Shown here: one piece after another, positions 7,902 through 18,700 of the stretch
How positions within the stretch are numbered: the stretch's first letter is position 1
Layout of the letters: each line of letters begins with the position of its first letter
NCBI GenBank assembly: GCA_025144245.1
Contig: JALXXC010000013.1
Coordinates: forward strand, 1 to 59,901
Length of the DNA stretch: 59,901 nucleotides
Origin: Corynebacterium sp. p3-SID1145
GTDB taxonomy: Bacteria; Actinomycetota; Actinomycetes; Mycobacteriales; Mycobacteriaceae
Direction of reading: 5' to 3'
The notes under the pieces: generated by a model
Databases searched by the model: none
What the model saw: the letters and a program-made list of their open reading frames with translations, nothing else
Told to the model about the DNA's origin: nothing
Position numbers and translations under genes: made by a program

Positions 7902-9371
7902 CTACGTAGTGGCCCAATAGTATTGGTAGAGACCCTGACAAGCCAGAATGAGGGGAATGAGGGCAAGAGACACCAGCACGTCTATCGTTGAGAGCATTCG
8001 AGCAGTTCGTGCTTTTTGCACTTCGTCGCGTGATGGAAGCTGTAGCGCCACCAGCAGAAGCAGCAGGACGACGAGTGCTACTCCAGCAGCTATCCATACC
8101 CACACGTCTGTTGATGTGGAAGGCACCCACCAGACATCTGGATGAGAAATCATTTGCCAGTCTTCTTGCGCCCATCGGACGAAGGCGCCTGCGATCAAAG
8201 CGAAGCCGAGGATGCCGACGAAATTCAGCACCGTGATTATGCGTGCATCAGCGAATCCATTCTGGCGAAGAAGCGTGGCTGCGATAACCATCGAGGCGAT
8301 TAGGCCGTGCTGCCAAGCTGGGCTTGAAACTAGGCACAGCACAATTCCGAGAGCTATCGCTGCAGCTGCCCAGGTGGCTCCTCTGCTGGCAGCCTCGGCT
8401 CGCCGGGAAAAGGCTCGGATAGCCTCTCGTCTCACGGGATCGCCGGCGTCATTCTGGCGAATCAACGTTGGCAACCCGGTCGCGCGGAGCCCAACGGACG
8501 GTGCGATGAGCAAGATGAGGATCGGCAGCCATGCGCCCCAAGCGCACACCGCGTAAATATTGGCCCCTGCGGTTACTCCTCCGGCTACCATGGCACTGAC
8601 TACCGCGACGATAGAGCAAGCCACGACACCGGCGAGCCCGCCGGCGGGTGCACGCCGACCTGCCGCCCAAACCGCTGGTGTCATTGCCAAGGCAACGATT
8701 GCTATCCGCCACGGCACAGATTCAGCTGCTGGTAGCGGAGCGAGAAACGTCCGGGCCGTCACAGCGACTGCATAGGGGAGAGCGAATCCGGCCCAACGCA
8801 TCCAGTCGTGATGTCTCCACACAGCGAGTCCGAAAAGGACAAGCGCAGCGGCGGAGGACGCCCCGAGCATGAACCAGCGCTCAGGCGTCAGCGGCATAGT
8901 TTGCCCCCAAACGCCCGTCGAAGTGGCCAGCAACGTGAGAACGAGGACGGCGGTCAACACTCCGAATACACCGCTCGAGCGCACATCCCCGGAGTAGCCC
9001 CACTGCGCAGCTGCGATCGTGTTGCGAACTTCGGTCAACGCATCATCAACGAAGGGAGTGTGGGCAGCTTCCTCGCGTCGAGTCAGATACAGTTTATCGC
9101 CGTCTCGAACACCGAATTCTGCGAGCGTGGCGTGTGGGTCAATCGCGCCGGTTTTGGGCAACGACAGCACCCAAGTGTGAGTGTCCGCGGTGGAGATGGA
9201 CGACTGGGCATTCGCTGGCACGCCAGCGGCAAGCGCTTGTGCTTTTTCATTCTGATCCAGCAAGTCGACCACGTCAGCGACAATGTCCACGGCAGGCCGT
9301 GACAAGGGAAGTGAAACATCGAGTTGGCGCTCGTTGTGGAACACGCTCACGCGAACAAAGGGATGACTCAT
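7902..9371 (-). CDS. eccD: EccD, type VII secretion integral membrane channel component
   Basis: The product is 489 aa. Residues 1-85 form a ubiquitin-like domain (FVRVSVFHNERQLDVSLPL, then EFGVRDGDKLYL). From about 125 to the end there are around eleven hydrophobic membrane segments, e.g. GVFGVLTAVLVLTLLATSTG and VWVWIAAGVALVVLLLLLVA. A ubiquitin-like head with eleven segments is diagnostic of EccD, which forms the membrane vestibule of the ESX core complex with EccB, EccC and EccE. It is divergent from eccC with an 80-bp shared control region. Its length is normal for the family. Confidence 0.9.
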   Translation of the reverse strand: MSHPFVRVSVFHNERQLDVSLPLSRPAVDIVADVVDLLDQNEKAQALAAGVPANAQSSISTADTHTWVLSLPKTGAIDPHATLAEFGVRDGDKLYLTRREEAAHTPFVDDALTEVRNTIAAAQWGYSGDVRSSGVFGVLTAVLVLTLLATSTGVWGQTMPLTPERWFMLGASSAAALVLFGLAVWRHHDWMRWAGFALPYAVAVTARTFLAPLPAAESVPWRIAIVALAMTPAVWAAGRRAPAGGLAGVVACSIVAVVSAMVAGGVTAGANIYAVCAWGAWLPILILLIAPSVGLRATGLPTLIRQNDAGDPVRREAIRAFSRRAEAASRGATWAAAAIALGIVLCLVSSPAWQHGLIASMVIAATLLRQNGFADARIITVLNFVGILGFALIAGAFVRWAQEDWQMISHPDVWWVPSTSTDVWVWIAAGVALVVLLLLLVALQLPSRDEVQKARTARMLSTIDVLVSLALIPLILACQGLYQYYWATT

Positions 9372-9413
9372 GCCCTTTATAGTTGCACAGTCAGACTAGG
9401 GCGTATATCCGAG

Positions 9414-9443
9414 CTGAACGTTTGCCCAGCTCTGACTTAGAAT
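9414..9443 (+). promoter_or_regulatory. Candidate eccC promoter with near-leaderless start
   Basis: CTGAAC (9414-9419), an 18-bp spacer and TAGAAT (9438-9443) stand only eight bases before the ATG at 9452. No purine-rich ribosome binding site lies between them. This fits a leaderless or near-leaderless transcript, which is common in corynebacteria. It lies in the 80-bp divergent region shared with eccD. Confidence 0.45.
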
Positions 9444-9451
9444 GCGGATTT

Positions 9452-12400
9452 ATGAGCACCCGCATCGTCCACCGGCCTGCCCGTCTGCACAGAACTATTC
9501 CCGAGGAAAAACCGCTGGATGTAGCTCAAATCCCGACGATCCGGGCTCGTTCGGGTGGAGCTAATCTGCTCACTCTGATGATGCCCATTGTCGGCGGAAC
9601 TGGAATGGTGCTGATGATGATGTCATCGGGCAACCCGATCCGCATGGTGGTCGGTGGCGTCATGTTCGTCGCGGTGATCCTGGGTGCTATCGGAATGTTC
9701 ATCCGCCAGCGAACCGGATCACGCCGTCAAGCTGAGGAGGAGCGCACCCGCTTTCTCGAACACCTCCAAGAACTGGAGGAAGAGGTGCGTGACGTTGCGA
9801 GAAAGCAGCAAGTCGAAGCGCTAACGCGACACCCGCACCCGCGGTCGCTGCTGGATGTCACCCGTGATCCGTACCGTCTCTGGGAACGTCGGCGGGGTGA
9901 TGAGGATTTTTTGGTCACTCGACTAGGTACTGGAGTGGGCAAAATGGCCCGCGGCATCAACGTGCCGCCTGCTAAGGACCCGATGTCGGTAGCCGAGCCT
10001 CTTTCTCAGGCGCATCTGGATCGAATGATGCGCCGGACAAGCACTATTGAAGGGCTGCCAATCGCCATTCCAGCCAAAGGAGTCGTTTCTCTCGTCGGGC
10101 CGCCTGAAATAACTGCTGAGGCTGTTCGCGGCATTGTTTCTCAAATTGCCGTGTTCCATGCTCCAGACGATGTACGGGTTCACCTTGGTCTTCCGCTCAG
10201 CAATAACGACGATGGCCTGTGGGCCCTGTGGCTGCCGCACCTCCTGTCGCCTGAGTCGTTCGACGGGCCCATTGGAAAACGTAATGTCTCCTATGATGAA
10301 GAAACCTGCGCGGAACTGCTAGCGGAACTTGACGAGCGGGCAGAGGAATTGGCGGAACGGTCCCGATACCAGCTTGCAGAACTCGACCGCGAGCATCTGG
10401 TGTTAGTGGTGAATATGGACCACCCACACGGCAAGCTGATCAGTGCCAAGGCTGGGGCAATACGGTCGCTTCAGGCAGCCCGGGTCACACTTTTGGCTAC
10501 TTCGTCAGTGCAACATTTAGAACCGTCGCATGTCGACGTTCGTGTGCTTTTTTCGCCAGACCGATCTTTCATTGTTCAGTTGCTGGATCGCGGCGAGATC
10601 CGCGAGCCTGCCAGTGGAGAAAAAGGATATGCGGAACGCGTTCTCTACGGTGGTGACAAGGGGAATCTCGACGAGGTCAGTCCGGCTATTGCCGAGAGTG
10701 TCGCCCGGGGAGTGTCCCCGCTTCGGCTCGTAGAGGATGCCTCCCCAGACGCGGCGTTGGAGCGCACCATTGCGCTAGACGACATGCTCGGCATCGCAAA
10801 TTTTGCGACTTACGATATCGAGCAGGCTTGGGCGCCGAAAGGGGAGAAAAATTTTCTAAACGTGCCATTCGGCATCGGTGCCGATGGTGAACCCTTGCGC
10901 TTGGATATCAAAGAGTCCGCGAAGTCGGGCATGGGTCCGCACGGCCTGTGTGTGGGTGCGACAGGATCCGGCAAGTCTGAGGTGTTGCGCACGCTTGTCC
11001 TGTCCCAGGTGATCTGCCACCCGCCGGACCAGCTATCCCTCGTTTTGGTGGATTTCAAGGGTGGTGCCACCTTCGCGGGACTTGAGCCTTTGCCGCACAC
11101 TGCAGCCATTGTTGACAACCTCGAGGATGGAGCTGGGCTCGTCGATCGATTGCACGACTCGATTCTCGGTGAGATTCAGCGTCGCCAGCGAGTACTTCAA
11201 CGGGCTGGAAACTTGGCCAATGTGGGGGAGTACAACAAGCTTAGAGACGAAGGTAAGGTGTCTGAGCCTCTTCCAGTTCTCTTCGTGGTCATCGACGAGT
11301 TCGGTGAGCTGCTCGCAGCAAAACCAGACTTCATCGAGCTGTTCGTCCAGATCGGTCGTATCGGCCGTTCGATCGGTGTTCATTTGCTGCTTGCTTCGCA
11401 GCGCTTGGAAGAGGGCCGTTTGCGCGGCTTGGAGTCGTATCTTTCTTATCGAATCGGCCTGCGCACCTTCTCCGCTCAGGAGTCCCGTGCCGCGATCGGT
11501 TCAACCGCTGCCCACGAGTTGCCGCCGATCCCCGGTTCGGGCTACTTGAAGGTGGACCCGGATATCTTCGATAGGTTCAAGGCAGCCTATGTTTCAGGGC
11601 CGTACGAGGCCATTGAACAAGCCCATGAACGCGAACTTCCGCCTGTGCCGATGCCACTGCACCTGACGAACACAACGGAGGAGTGGTTGGCGCATCGGCA
11701 GGCCGAATTCAACACTCAACTAAACACTAAGCGTAAAGCTGATGCGGCTGCCGCTGGTGAAGAGGCGGGGCAGATTCCGACGACCTTGGACATCGTTGTC
11801 AGCCGCCTCGCCCCAGCTGCTGCGAAGACACGCCAGATTTGGCTACCCCCCTTGCCCTCCCAGATGAATCTCCTAGACACGCTTGGTTCGGTGACGGCTA
11901 CTTCTGATCGCGGTTTGAGTGCGCCTTCGGCTGGGCACATGGTGTTTACGCTGGGGATCAAGGACAAACCGATGGAGCAGTGGCAGGGACCGCTAACACT
12001 TGATCTATCTGGCGCTGGTGGCAATGCGGCCATCATGGGCGCCCCTCAGTCGGGGAAGACGACAGCGTTGCGGGCACTGGTGACCTCCGCGGCGCTGACC
12101 CATACTCCGCAGGAAGTGAACTTCTATCTCATTGACATGGCTGGTTCCCGGCTCACCTACCTTGAGGAATTGCCTCATGTCGGTACTGTGGCGACGCGTT
12201 TCGATGAGGATAAGCTTCGTCGCACTGTTGCAGAGGTCGGGGCATTCATGGTCGAGCGCGAGCAGCTGTTCTCGGCCCATCAGATCACGGATGTCGATGA
12301 AATGCGTCGAATGCATCAGCAGGGGTTGCTGTCGAACTTGCCAGCTGCTGACATCGTTCTCGCGGTCGACGGTTGGGCCACCTTAAGGAAGGATTACGAA

Positions 12401-13489
12401 GATCTAGCTGACCAAATTTCCGAAATTGCTCAACGTGGTTTGGCATATGGCATTCACGTGGTGCTTGTCACGGGCCGCTGGGCAGATTTCCGTTTGCAGT
12501 TGCAAGCCGTGATTGGCACCAGACTTGAGTTTGCGTTGAATGATCCGATTGATTCGGCGATCGGGAAAAAGGTTTCCGAAGGCCTGGCGGGGCTTCCTAC
12601 CGGCAGGGCTACTACCGCAGATGGTCTGTACAGCCAGATTGCACTTCCTGTTCTTGGCCGCGGATCTGGTGTCGTCGGGACAACGGCACAGGAGACGGTC
12701 GAAGCTATTGCTGAAGCTTGGCCGAAGTCAAGTGCACCGCAGGTGCGCATGCTCCCGGCGGAGGTCTCTTTGGCATCGATTCGCGCGTCGCACCCGACTG
12801 CCTCTCCAGTGCGAATGGGTCTGGCGGAGACAACGTTGTCTCCGGCCCAGTTTGACCCAGAAGGTGATGAGCGGCACATGCTGGTCATCGGTGACGCGAA
12901 GTCCGGAAAAACTACCGCGCTGAAGACCTACATATCCGAGATTCTGGAGGGAAAGAAGCCTGGCGATGTCATGTTCGGTGTGTGGGATTTACGCCGCGGG
13001 TTGCTAGGGGCTGTGCCGGACGAGTTCCTTGGGGGCTTCGCGGGTACTAGAAAGGGCTGCGAAACGTTAGCTAAAGGCATAGCCGGAGAGTTGGAGCGGC
13101 GTTTGCCCGGTCCGGATGTGACGGTTGAACAACTGCGTAACCGAACATGGTGGACAGGGCCTGAGATTTATTTGGTGGTGGACAACCTCGACAGTTTCGA
13201 AGGTAGTTCTAACCCGCTCAAGCCCATCGTGCCGTTCATTAACCAAGCAGCGGACTTGGGTCTGCATGTGGTGGTGGCGCGACGTTCAACAGGAATGGCT
13301 CGCGGAGGCTATGACCCGATCATGCAAGCAATTCGGGAAGCTGGCGCTGCCGGTGTGCTGCTTTCTGGCGACCGTCAGGAAGGAGCGATCTACCCGCGGA
13401 TTTTCCTAAAACAGCTTCCTCCCGGACGTGCGCAGTGGGTGAACCGAGCAGGCCGTGTGGAAATGATTCAAGTGGCGCAACCCTCGTAA
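9452..13489 (+). CDS. eccC: EccC, fused type VII secretion FtsK/SpoIIIE ATPase
   Basis: The product is about 1345 aa, so EccCa and EccCb are fused. Two membrane helices lie at about 40-90. Three FtsK-type ATPase domains carry P-loops GATGSGKSE (about 501), GAPQSGKTT (about 863) and GDAKSGKTT (about 1147). Domain 1 has a full Walker B (LFVVIDEFGEL). Domains 2 and 3 have IVLAVDGW and IYLVVDNLD without the catalytic Glu, as usual for EccC, where the later domains bind substrate and regulate. It should recognise the WXG100-type substrates encoded downstream. ATG 9452 is chosen over an in-frame start at 9383 because the N-terminus MSTRIVHRPAR is typical. Confidence 0.93.
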   Translation: MSTRIVHRPARLHRTIPEEKPLDVAQIPTIRARSGGANLLTLMMPIVGGTGMVLMMMSSGNPIRMVVGGVMFVAVILGAIGMFIRQRTGSRRQAEEERTRFLEHLQELEEEVRDVARKQQVEALTRHPHPRSLLDVTRDPYRLWERRRGDEDFLVTRLGTGVGKMARGINVPPAKDPMSVAEPLSQAHLDRMMRRTSTIEGLPIAIPAKGVVSLVGPPEITAEAVRGIVSQIAVFHAPDDVRVHLGLPLSNNDDGLWALWLPHLLSPESFDGPIGKRNVSYDEETCAELLAELDERAEELAERSRYQLAELDREHLVLVVNMDHPHGKLISAKAGAIRSLQAARVTLLATSSVQHLEPSHVDVRVLFSPDRSFIVQLLDRGEIREPASGEKGYAERVLYGGDKGNLDEVSPAIAESVARGVSPLRLVEDASPDAALERTIALDDMLGIANFATYDIEQAWAPKGEKNFLNVPFGIGADGEPLRLDIKESAKSGMGPHGLCVGATGSGKSEVLRTLVLSQVICHPPDQLSLVLVDFKGGATFAGLEPLPHTAAIVDNLEDGAGLVDRLHDSILGEIQRRQRVLQRAGNLANVGEYNKLRDEGKVSEPLPVLFVVIDEFGELLAAKPDFIELFVQIGRIGRSIGVHLLLASQRLEEGRLRGLESYLSYRIGLRTFSAQESRAAIGSTAAHELPPIPGSGYLKVDPDIFDRFKAAYVSGPYEAIEQAHERELPPVPMPLHLTNTTEEWLAHRQAEFNTQLNTKRKADAAAAGEEAGQIPTTLDIVVSRLAPAAAKTRQIWLPPLPSQMNLLDTLGSVTATSDRGLSAPSAGHMVFTLGIKDKPMEQWQGPLTLDLSGAGGNAAIMGAPQSGKTTALRALVTSAALTHTPQEVNFYLIDMAGSRLTYLEELPHVGTVATRFDEDKLRRTVAEVGAFMVEREQLFSAHQITDVDEMRRMHQQGLLSNLPAADIVLAVDGWATLRKDYEDLADQISEIAQRGLAYGIHVVLVTGRWADFRLQLQAVIGTRLEFALNDPIDSAIGKKVSEGLAGLPTGRATTADGLYSQIALPVLGRGSGVVGTTAQETVEAIAEAWPKSSAPQVRMLPAEVSLASIRASHPTASPVRMGLAETTLSPAQFDPEGDERHMLVIGDAKSGKTTALKTYISEILEGKKPGDVMFGVWDLRRGLLGAVPDEFLGGFAGTRKGCETLAKGIAGELERRLPGPDVTVEQLRNRTWWTGPEIYLVVDNLDSFEGSSNPLKPIVPFINQAADLGLHVVVARRSTGMARGGYDPIMQAIREAGAAGVLLSGDRQEGAIYPRIFLKQLPPGRAQWVNRAGRVEMIQVAQPS

Positions 13490-13582
13490 CGCCTTTAAAG
13501 TGACTTGCGCCAGTCTTTCAGGTGAGCCAAACGTGCTCTAACAAAGTTCGAACGTATGTAGCTCCAGCGAAAGGGGTGACGC

Positions 13583-14353
13583 ATGGCACCTGCAGCCGCA
13601 GACGACAAGCCTTTGGTCGCGCTGCCAGAAAGCGCGCCACGGCCACCATTTGTGTGGTCAACTAGTCTGCCGACTACGTGGCGCATCATTGATTTGGATC
13701 CATCGCGGACGGATTCGAACATTGCCAATTTGCTTCGCGACGATGACCTGGTCCCAGGTGTGCGGTTGAGCAGCGCACAACGTCGTGCGATGCAGCAGTC
13801 GTTGAAGGACATGGCTGCCCAGGCTAGGGAAGCCGGCGTGTTGCTTGCCCTCGTTCAGCCGGGCGTAGACGACGGGGAGATTTCGGTGGTTCCGTTGCTG
13901 CTGCGCTGGGCGGACTCTACGCCCGTTCCGGCGAGCGTGCTTTCCGCTCAGAAGCAGGTGGGGTCCAAGGCCGACACGAGCGTTGAACGCACGAGATCTG
14001 GTGAAAGCTTTTTACTTGCTTGCACTGAGGGGCAAGCTGGACCGCTCACCCAGCGGCGAACGGTCTATCACCACCAGGCATTCGTGCCTATTGCTTCCAG
14101 CACGTGGACGCTGACGGTGTCCTCCACCGCTCCCAGTGAATCCGTCAGCGGCGAAGTACGTGACATCGTTGCTAGGGTGGCAGCTAGTGTGACGGGCCAC
14201 ACTGAAATCTCCGCCTCGACTTCCATTCTCAGCGACGCTGTTGAGGATGAAAAGAAGGAAGAGACGGAAGACAGTATTGAAGCGGAGAAACCTGGAGCGG
14301 GGTTGTCCCGCGTCTCGGTGCGTGAAGAGGGGGTTTACAACCATGTCGAGTGA
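13583..14353 (+). CDS. T7SS-associated hypothetical protein
   Basis: The product is 256 aa, cytosolic, with no known motif. Residues 1-180 look alpha/beta (TTWRIIDLDPSRTDSNIANL, then GVLLALVQPGVDDGEISVVP). The last 45 residues are very acidic and probably disordered (EDEKKEETEDS). GAAAGGGG precedes ATG 13583. It overlaps the next gene by 11 bases and sits between eccC and the ESX substrates. In other loci this position holds chaperones or substrate-specific factors, so a chaperone-like role is possible but unproven. Confidence 0.6.
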   Translation: MAPAAADDKPLVALPESAPRPPFVWSTSLPTTWRIIDLDPSRTDSNIANLLRDDDLVPGVRLSSAQRRAMQQSLKDMAAQAREAGVLLALVQPGVDDGEISVVPLLLRWADSTPVPASVLSAQKQVGSKADTSVERTRSGESFLLACTEGQAGPLTQRRTVYHHQAFVPIASSTWTLTVSSTAPSESVSGEVRDIVARVAASVTGHTEISASTSILSDAVEDEKKEETEDSIEAEKPGAGLSRVSVREEGVYNHVE

Positions 14354-14669
14354 TTACTGGCGGGTGCCAATCACAGACCTGCAGACGATCGACGCAAAGC
14401 TCAAGGCTTTGGATGAGAGCGTGTCCTCCGTCGAGAAAACCGCCGAAGGGGCAGAAGGCGTCGACGATATCCATGGGGCGAAAATCACCTCGGCGGTGAG
14501 TGGCTTCTTCAGTGATTGGAAGGCATCCCGCGAATCGTTGCTAGACAATGTCGGTGTGCTTGGTGAGGCGGCGGGCATGATCGCATCCACTACGGAGACG
14601 TTCGACACGGAAGTGGCCAGCAACCTCAACGAGATGGCAGGACAGCTTCGTCCCGGGGATGGAGCTTAG
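14343..14669 (+). CDS. Small ESX-type helical protein
   Basis: The product is 108 aa, mostly helical, with the size and heptad pattern of an ESX/EspC-type secreted protein. A W-x-G turn is not obvious; the mid-region reads SGFFSDWKASRESLLDN. It overlaps the upstream gene by 11 bases and abuts the WXG100 gene at 14670 (TAG then ATG), so it is translated with it and may be its helical-hairpin partner. Confidence 0.65.
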   Translation: MSSDYWRVPITDLQTIDAKLKALDESVSSVEKTAEGAEGVDDIHGAKITSAVSGFFSDWKASRESLLDNVGVLGEAAGMIASTTETFDTEVASNLNEMAGQLRPGDGA

Positions 14670-14972
14670 ATGGCAGCCGGTGTTTACGCGTTTCGTACCT
14701 CTCATGCGGATGAAGGTTCCTCCGACATTGTGTCCGTGATGAAAAGCATTCGGGAGACTATCGACAGGATTCGCAGTGACGTAGATGCGCTGAAACCCGA
14801 TTGGGAGGGGTCCGAGGCAGAGCTTTACGACAACATAAATCGGGAGTGGCGGAAAGCTGCTCGACAAATCAACGACATCCTCAACGATGTTTCTAAGGCG
14901 CTCACCAGTATCAAGGATGCGAATGGTGAAGTCCGCACTCAAATCCAGACGGAGCTGGACAACATGACCTAG
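14670..14972 (+). CDS. WXG100-family ESX protein
   Basis: The product is 100 aa with the hallmark central turn (ALKPDWEGSEAELYDNI) between two long amphipathic helices. No signal peptide is present, as expected for T7SS substrates. It is paralogous to the protein at 15432: both begin with VYAF/VYAY and share WEGSE followed by an aligned second helix. It directly follows the 108-aa partner candidate without a gap. Confidence 0.88.
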   Translation: MAAGVYAFRTSHADEGSSDIVSVMKSIRETIDRIRSDVDALKPDWEGSEAELYDNINREWRKAARQINDILNDVSKALTSIKDANGEVRTQIQTELDNMT

Positions 14973-15045
14973 ACCATCTCAACGGTTGGGTTGAGCCAGC
15001 TTCGAATCTGTCCAGACAGTACAGCTCCAAGAAAGGAATATTTCC

Positions 15046-15384
15046 ATGTCCCAGTCGAACGAGATGTCCGTTGAGCACTCAGCGGTTTCTTCCCACGTTT
15101 CTTCCCTCCAAGACAACCACAGCCAGCTAAAGACGCAGTCGAGTCAGTTCCTCTCCGCGATCGAACCACTGAAGAACTCCTGGAAGGGCACCTCGGTAGC
15201 CGCATGGGAGAACATGACGAATGCGTGGCACGACAACATGGAAGACATCAATAATGCGCTTGAACAGCTGACTGGCCGTGTGGAACAGGCCGGCAAGGAC
15301 TACCAGGCTGGCGAAGAAGAGCAGACGTCGATGCTTCAGCAGCGTTTCGCTGGCATGGAATTCAACAACGGTCCGATCCTCTAA
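15046..15384 (+). CDS. WXG100-family ESX protein (EsxB-like)
   Basis: The product is 112 aa. The helix-turn-helix centre reads LKNSWKGTSVAAWENM, a W-K-G variant of the WXG turn. The C-terminal tail (after GKDYQAGEEEQ) is longer than in the other two, and long tails often hold the T7SS signal YxxxD/E: here Y-Q-A-G-E. GAAAGGA precedes ATG 15046. It probably pairs with the 97-aa protein at 15432. Confidence 0.88.
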   Translation: MSQSNEMSVEHSAVSSHVSSLQDNHSQLKTQSSQFLSAIEPLKNSWKGTSVAAWENMTNAWHDNMEDINNALEQLTGRVEQAGKDYQAGEEEQTSMLQQRFAGMEFNNGPIL

Positions 15385-15431
15385 CCCCAACCCACCACAT
15401 ACCCAGATCTAGATTTTGAAGGAGCGCCATT

Positions 15432-15725
15432 ATGGCTGTTTATGCGTACAACCGTCAGGATGCGGAGCATGCCGCTGATGATCTGAACAGCGTCATGGAC
15501 GGTATCGAGTCGACGTTGTCTGAGATGGAATCGGATATCCAAAAATTGTCCGCTGGTTGGGAGGGCTCCGAGCAGGAGACTTACCGAGGCGTTCACGGCA
15601 AGTGGACGTCCGCGGCACAGAATATCAAGTCGATTTTGGGCCAGGTTCGTTCTGCCCTCGATGAGAATACGTCGGCTGTGACTGAGACTCGTTCTCGCGC
15701 TTCCCAGTCGCTTGTTGGTGAGTAA
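15432..15725 (+). CDS. WXG100-family ESX protein (EsxA-like)
   Basis: The product is 97 aa with WEGSEQETYRGVHGKW at the central turn, and helical throughout. AAGGAG precedes ATG 15432 by nine bases. Its position, 47 bp after the W-K-G protein, suggests the two form the EsxA/EsxB-like heterodimer of this locus. The nearby paralogue at 14670 indicates duplication of an Esx gene within the locus. Confidence 0.88.
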   Translation: MAVYAYNRQDAEHAADDLNSVMDGIESTLSEMESDIQKLSAGWEGSEQETYRGVHGKWTSAAQNIKSILGQVRSALDENTSAVTETRSRASQSLVGE

Positions 15726-15787
15726 TCCGTATTAAGTAAAACTAGCTTCCCGATTCGGGGACCGATTGCGAAAGGTCACTACGAGTA

Positions 15788-18700
15788 ATGCCTGTGCCGA
15801 GTTTGCCGCCGTTTTTCACTTTCCGCCCGGATAATTTCCACATTGGAGGCAGCGTATCGACGTTGATGGCCGCTGCCGTTCGGTGGCGTACATTCGGTGA
15901 CAGCGCACTTGAGGCTGCCTCCGCGATGCGGTCGATCAATGATGGCGGCTTCGAGGGGACAGAGGGCGACAGGTTTAGGGAGCTAGTTAACGGTGATTTC
16001 CCGTCAAACTTGCAAGTGACGGGCGATGCCCACGTTGGTGTCGCCGACGCAATCTCGCGTTATGCGACCTTGTTGGGCGAGCATAAGTCGGCGATGGCCA
16101 CTCTCGAGTTGACGGCGCGTGGTAGTCATGCGGCCGTCAATACTGCGGTGTCTAATGTCAACGCCGCTGAGATCGCTCTCGCTGCTGCTCCGGACCCTGC
16201 TTCTAAATCAGCGGCGGCTGCTACCTTGGCGGCGGCGATGGCCGAGTATGAGGCTGCTCTGGCGGTCTGGGAAGGGAATCTAGCTTCTGCCCAAGGCATT
16301 CGTACCGCACTTGGCGCGGATGCTGAAGCGCAAGCGGCCATTATTGACACGCAGTCGCGCAAAGCGTTCAAAGATAATCCAAAGCCGTGGGAGGCCGCAT
16401 GGGATGCGGTGAGCGATTGGCTGAACGAGCATGGGGATATCCTGAGCTTCATTGCGGACGCACTGCAGATTGTCGGTGCGATTGCTATGTTCATTTGCCC
16501 CGTCGTCGGTGCTGTTCTGATCGGCATTGGTGTCGGCTTGAAGGGACTTTTGGCGGCAGCTGGTGTGGTCAGTTGGGGTGAATTCGCTTTCGACCTGGCG
16601 ACCGCTGGCCCGCTGGGGCTGCTCGGCAAAGCTGTAAAAGCTGGGAAATTAGGCACCACTGCCGCCAGGGGTCTGACCAAGGCATCGGAGGTGAGCACAA
16701 AAGCCCTGTCGTCGGTGAAATCTGCTGCTTCATCGGCGGCCATGCGGGCAGCTTTAGAGACCGCTGGAGGCATCAACCGTTTGGGCTCTGAAAAGCTGGC
16801 AAAGGACTTCTTTCGTACTGCTACTCGTGGCCGTGAAGTGTGTTTCAATCTTGAACCGGTTGACATGGCGACCGGAAATATGGTCGATTTTGAAACCGAC
16901 GTCTTTATCGATGGCATCCTCCCGCTGGTGCTCGATCGCAATGCGAACACTAACCATGAACTTGGATGTGCGCTCGGTCCGCGGTGGGTTTCGACGATGG
17001 ACATTCGGCTCGAGATTTGCGCTGATGAAGTGCTGATGTTGTCTCCCGACGGAGCTCTTCTGACGTTCCCGCCGGCGCCGACCGACGGTTCGGAGGTTCG
17101 CGCAGACGGACGCCCGTGGTTGTTGTCTTATGCAGACGGCGCATATCGGGTGCGAAATATCGCTGCTGGTTTGACCTATTCTTTCCGCTTGTTCGATCTC
17201 GATGGCGACAGCGTGGATACCGCGTCCCCAGGGGTGAAGGATGAATCTCCCTCGTTGGGTGGATCCTATGTAGCAGCGATTATTCCGTCTGGTTCTTTGG
17301 CGGAAACGGTCGATGCCGGGATGGAAGTCGGTCTTTCCAGCGTGGTTCACCATACCGGTGCCTCGATCGAATGCACCTGGGATGTAGCCACAGGGCACAT
17401 GGTGCGTATGCGCCGCAGCGATGACACAATTGTTGACCTTGAATGGGATAAAGCTGTTGGACGAGTGGCCCACGTTTACGTTTCAAACCCGTCAACCCAC
17501 CCAGATGAAGATCCACTGAGGTTAATTTCTTACGAATACGACGCTTACGGGCAATTAGTCCGAGTGATCAATTCCAACGATGGCGCGTTGGAATACCACT
17601 ACGACGAACACGGACGGATGAATGCTTGGACGGACCGGAACGGAGTGTCTTACTACTACCGGTTTGATGAACTCGGCCGAGTTCACTCTCAGGTTGGTAC
17701 CGGTGGCATGTTCCCGAACATCGTCTATTGGGCCGATGATGAAGGCGATGACGCGCCAGAAGGTGGCCGAGTATGTGTCGCAATTGAGACTGCTGGTGAA
17801 TTCCAAGGTGATCCGTTGGAGCTCGGCGACAGTGTCGTGGATGAGTATTTTTCTCGCCTCGAGGAATTACCTCTCTACAAAGCGCTCGTCGAAGGAGGGC
17901 TAGCGGCCGCAGGCATGACTGGTTGCGGACGTACTTCTTCTCGCGATGACGAAACCTGGACCGTGCCAGGCGAGTGGCTGCACGATGAGTTTCTTGGTGA
18001 CATTCGTCCGACTGTGTATCGTTCCACGCCGGCTGGTGACGTGTGGCGCATTATTACCCCGGAGGGGCAGTGTATAGATTCTACTTTTAATCAGTACCAC
18101 CAAAAGACTTCCGTCACTTCACCGACGGATGAAACTACTGAATTCTTCTACAATGAGAACGGAGTGAAAGTCGGTTCCCGTTATATGGACGGCACCGAGT
18201 ATCATGTCGAAACTGCTGCCTGGGGAACTCCGGGGTGCCTTGTCGGCAGGGACGGTAATGTAACCGAATTCGAAGTGGACACTTTTGGTCTTATTCGGAA
18301 GGTGGTTACGCCATCAGGTGCGACAACAGCGTTCGATCACGAGCTACGCCCGAGTGGAATAACACCGTCCCAAGTCCAGCAGCCTGATGGGACTGTCACT
18401 CTGATTGAATGTGATAACGCAGGGCGAGTAGTTGCAGCAACGGATGCTGCAGGACGACGAGTAAGTTATTGCAGAAACGTTTCGGGGCTTGTCGCAGAAG
18501 TTATCGATCCGGTTGGTGGAATCACTTCAACAACTTTCACTCCAGAGGGCTGGCCAGCCGTCACTGAATTTGCTGACGGTGCGATCAAGACCGCAACTTA
18601 TGATGCGGAGGGTAACGTGCTCTCCACCGTTGATGAAATTGGATCAACTACTAGCGCCGTTTATACCGTCTTCGACAGAGTTGCTCGTGTTACGGACGCG

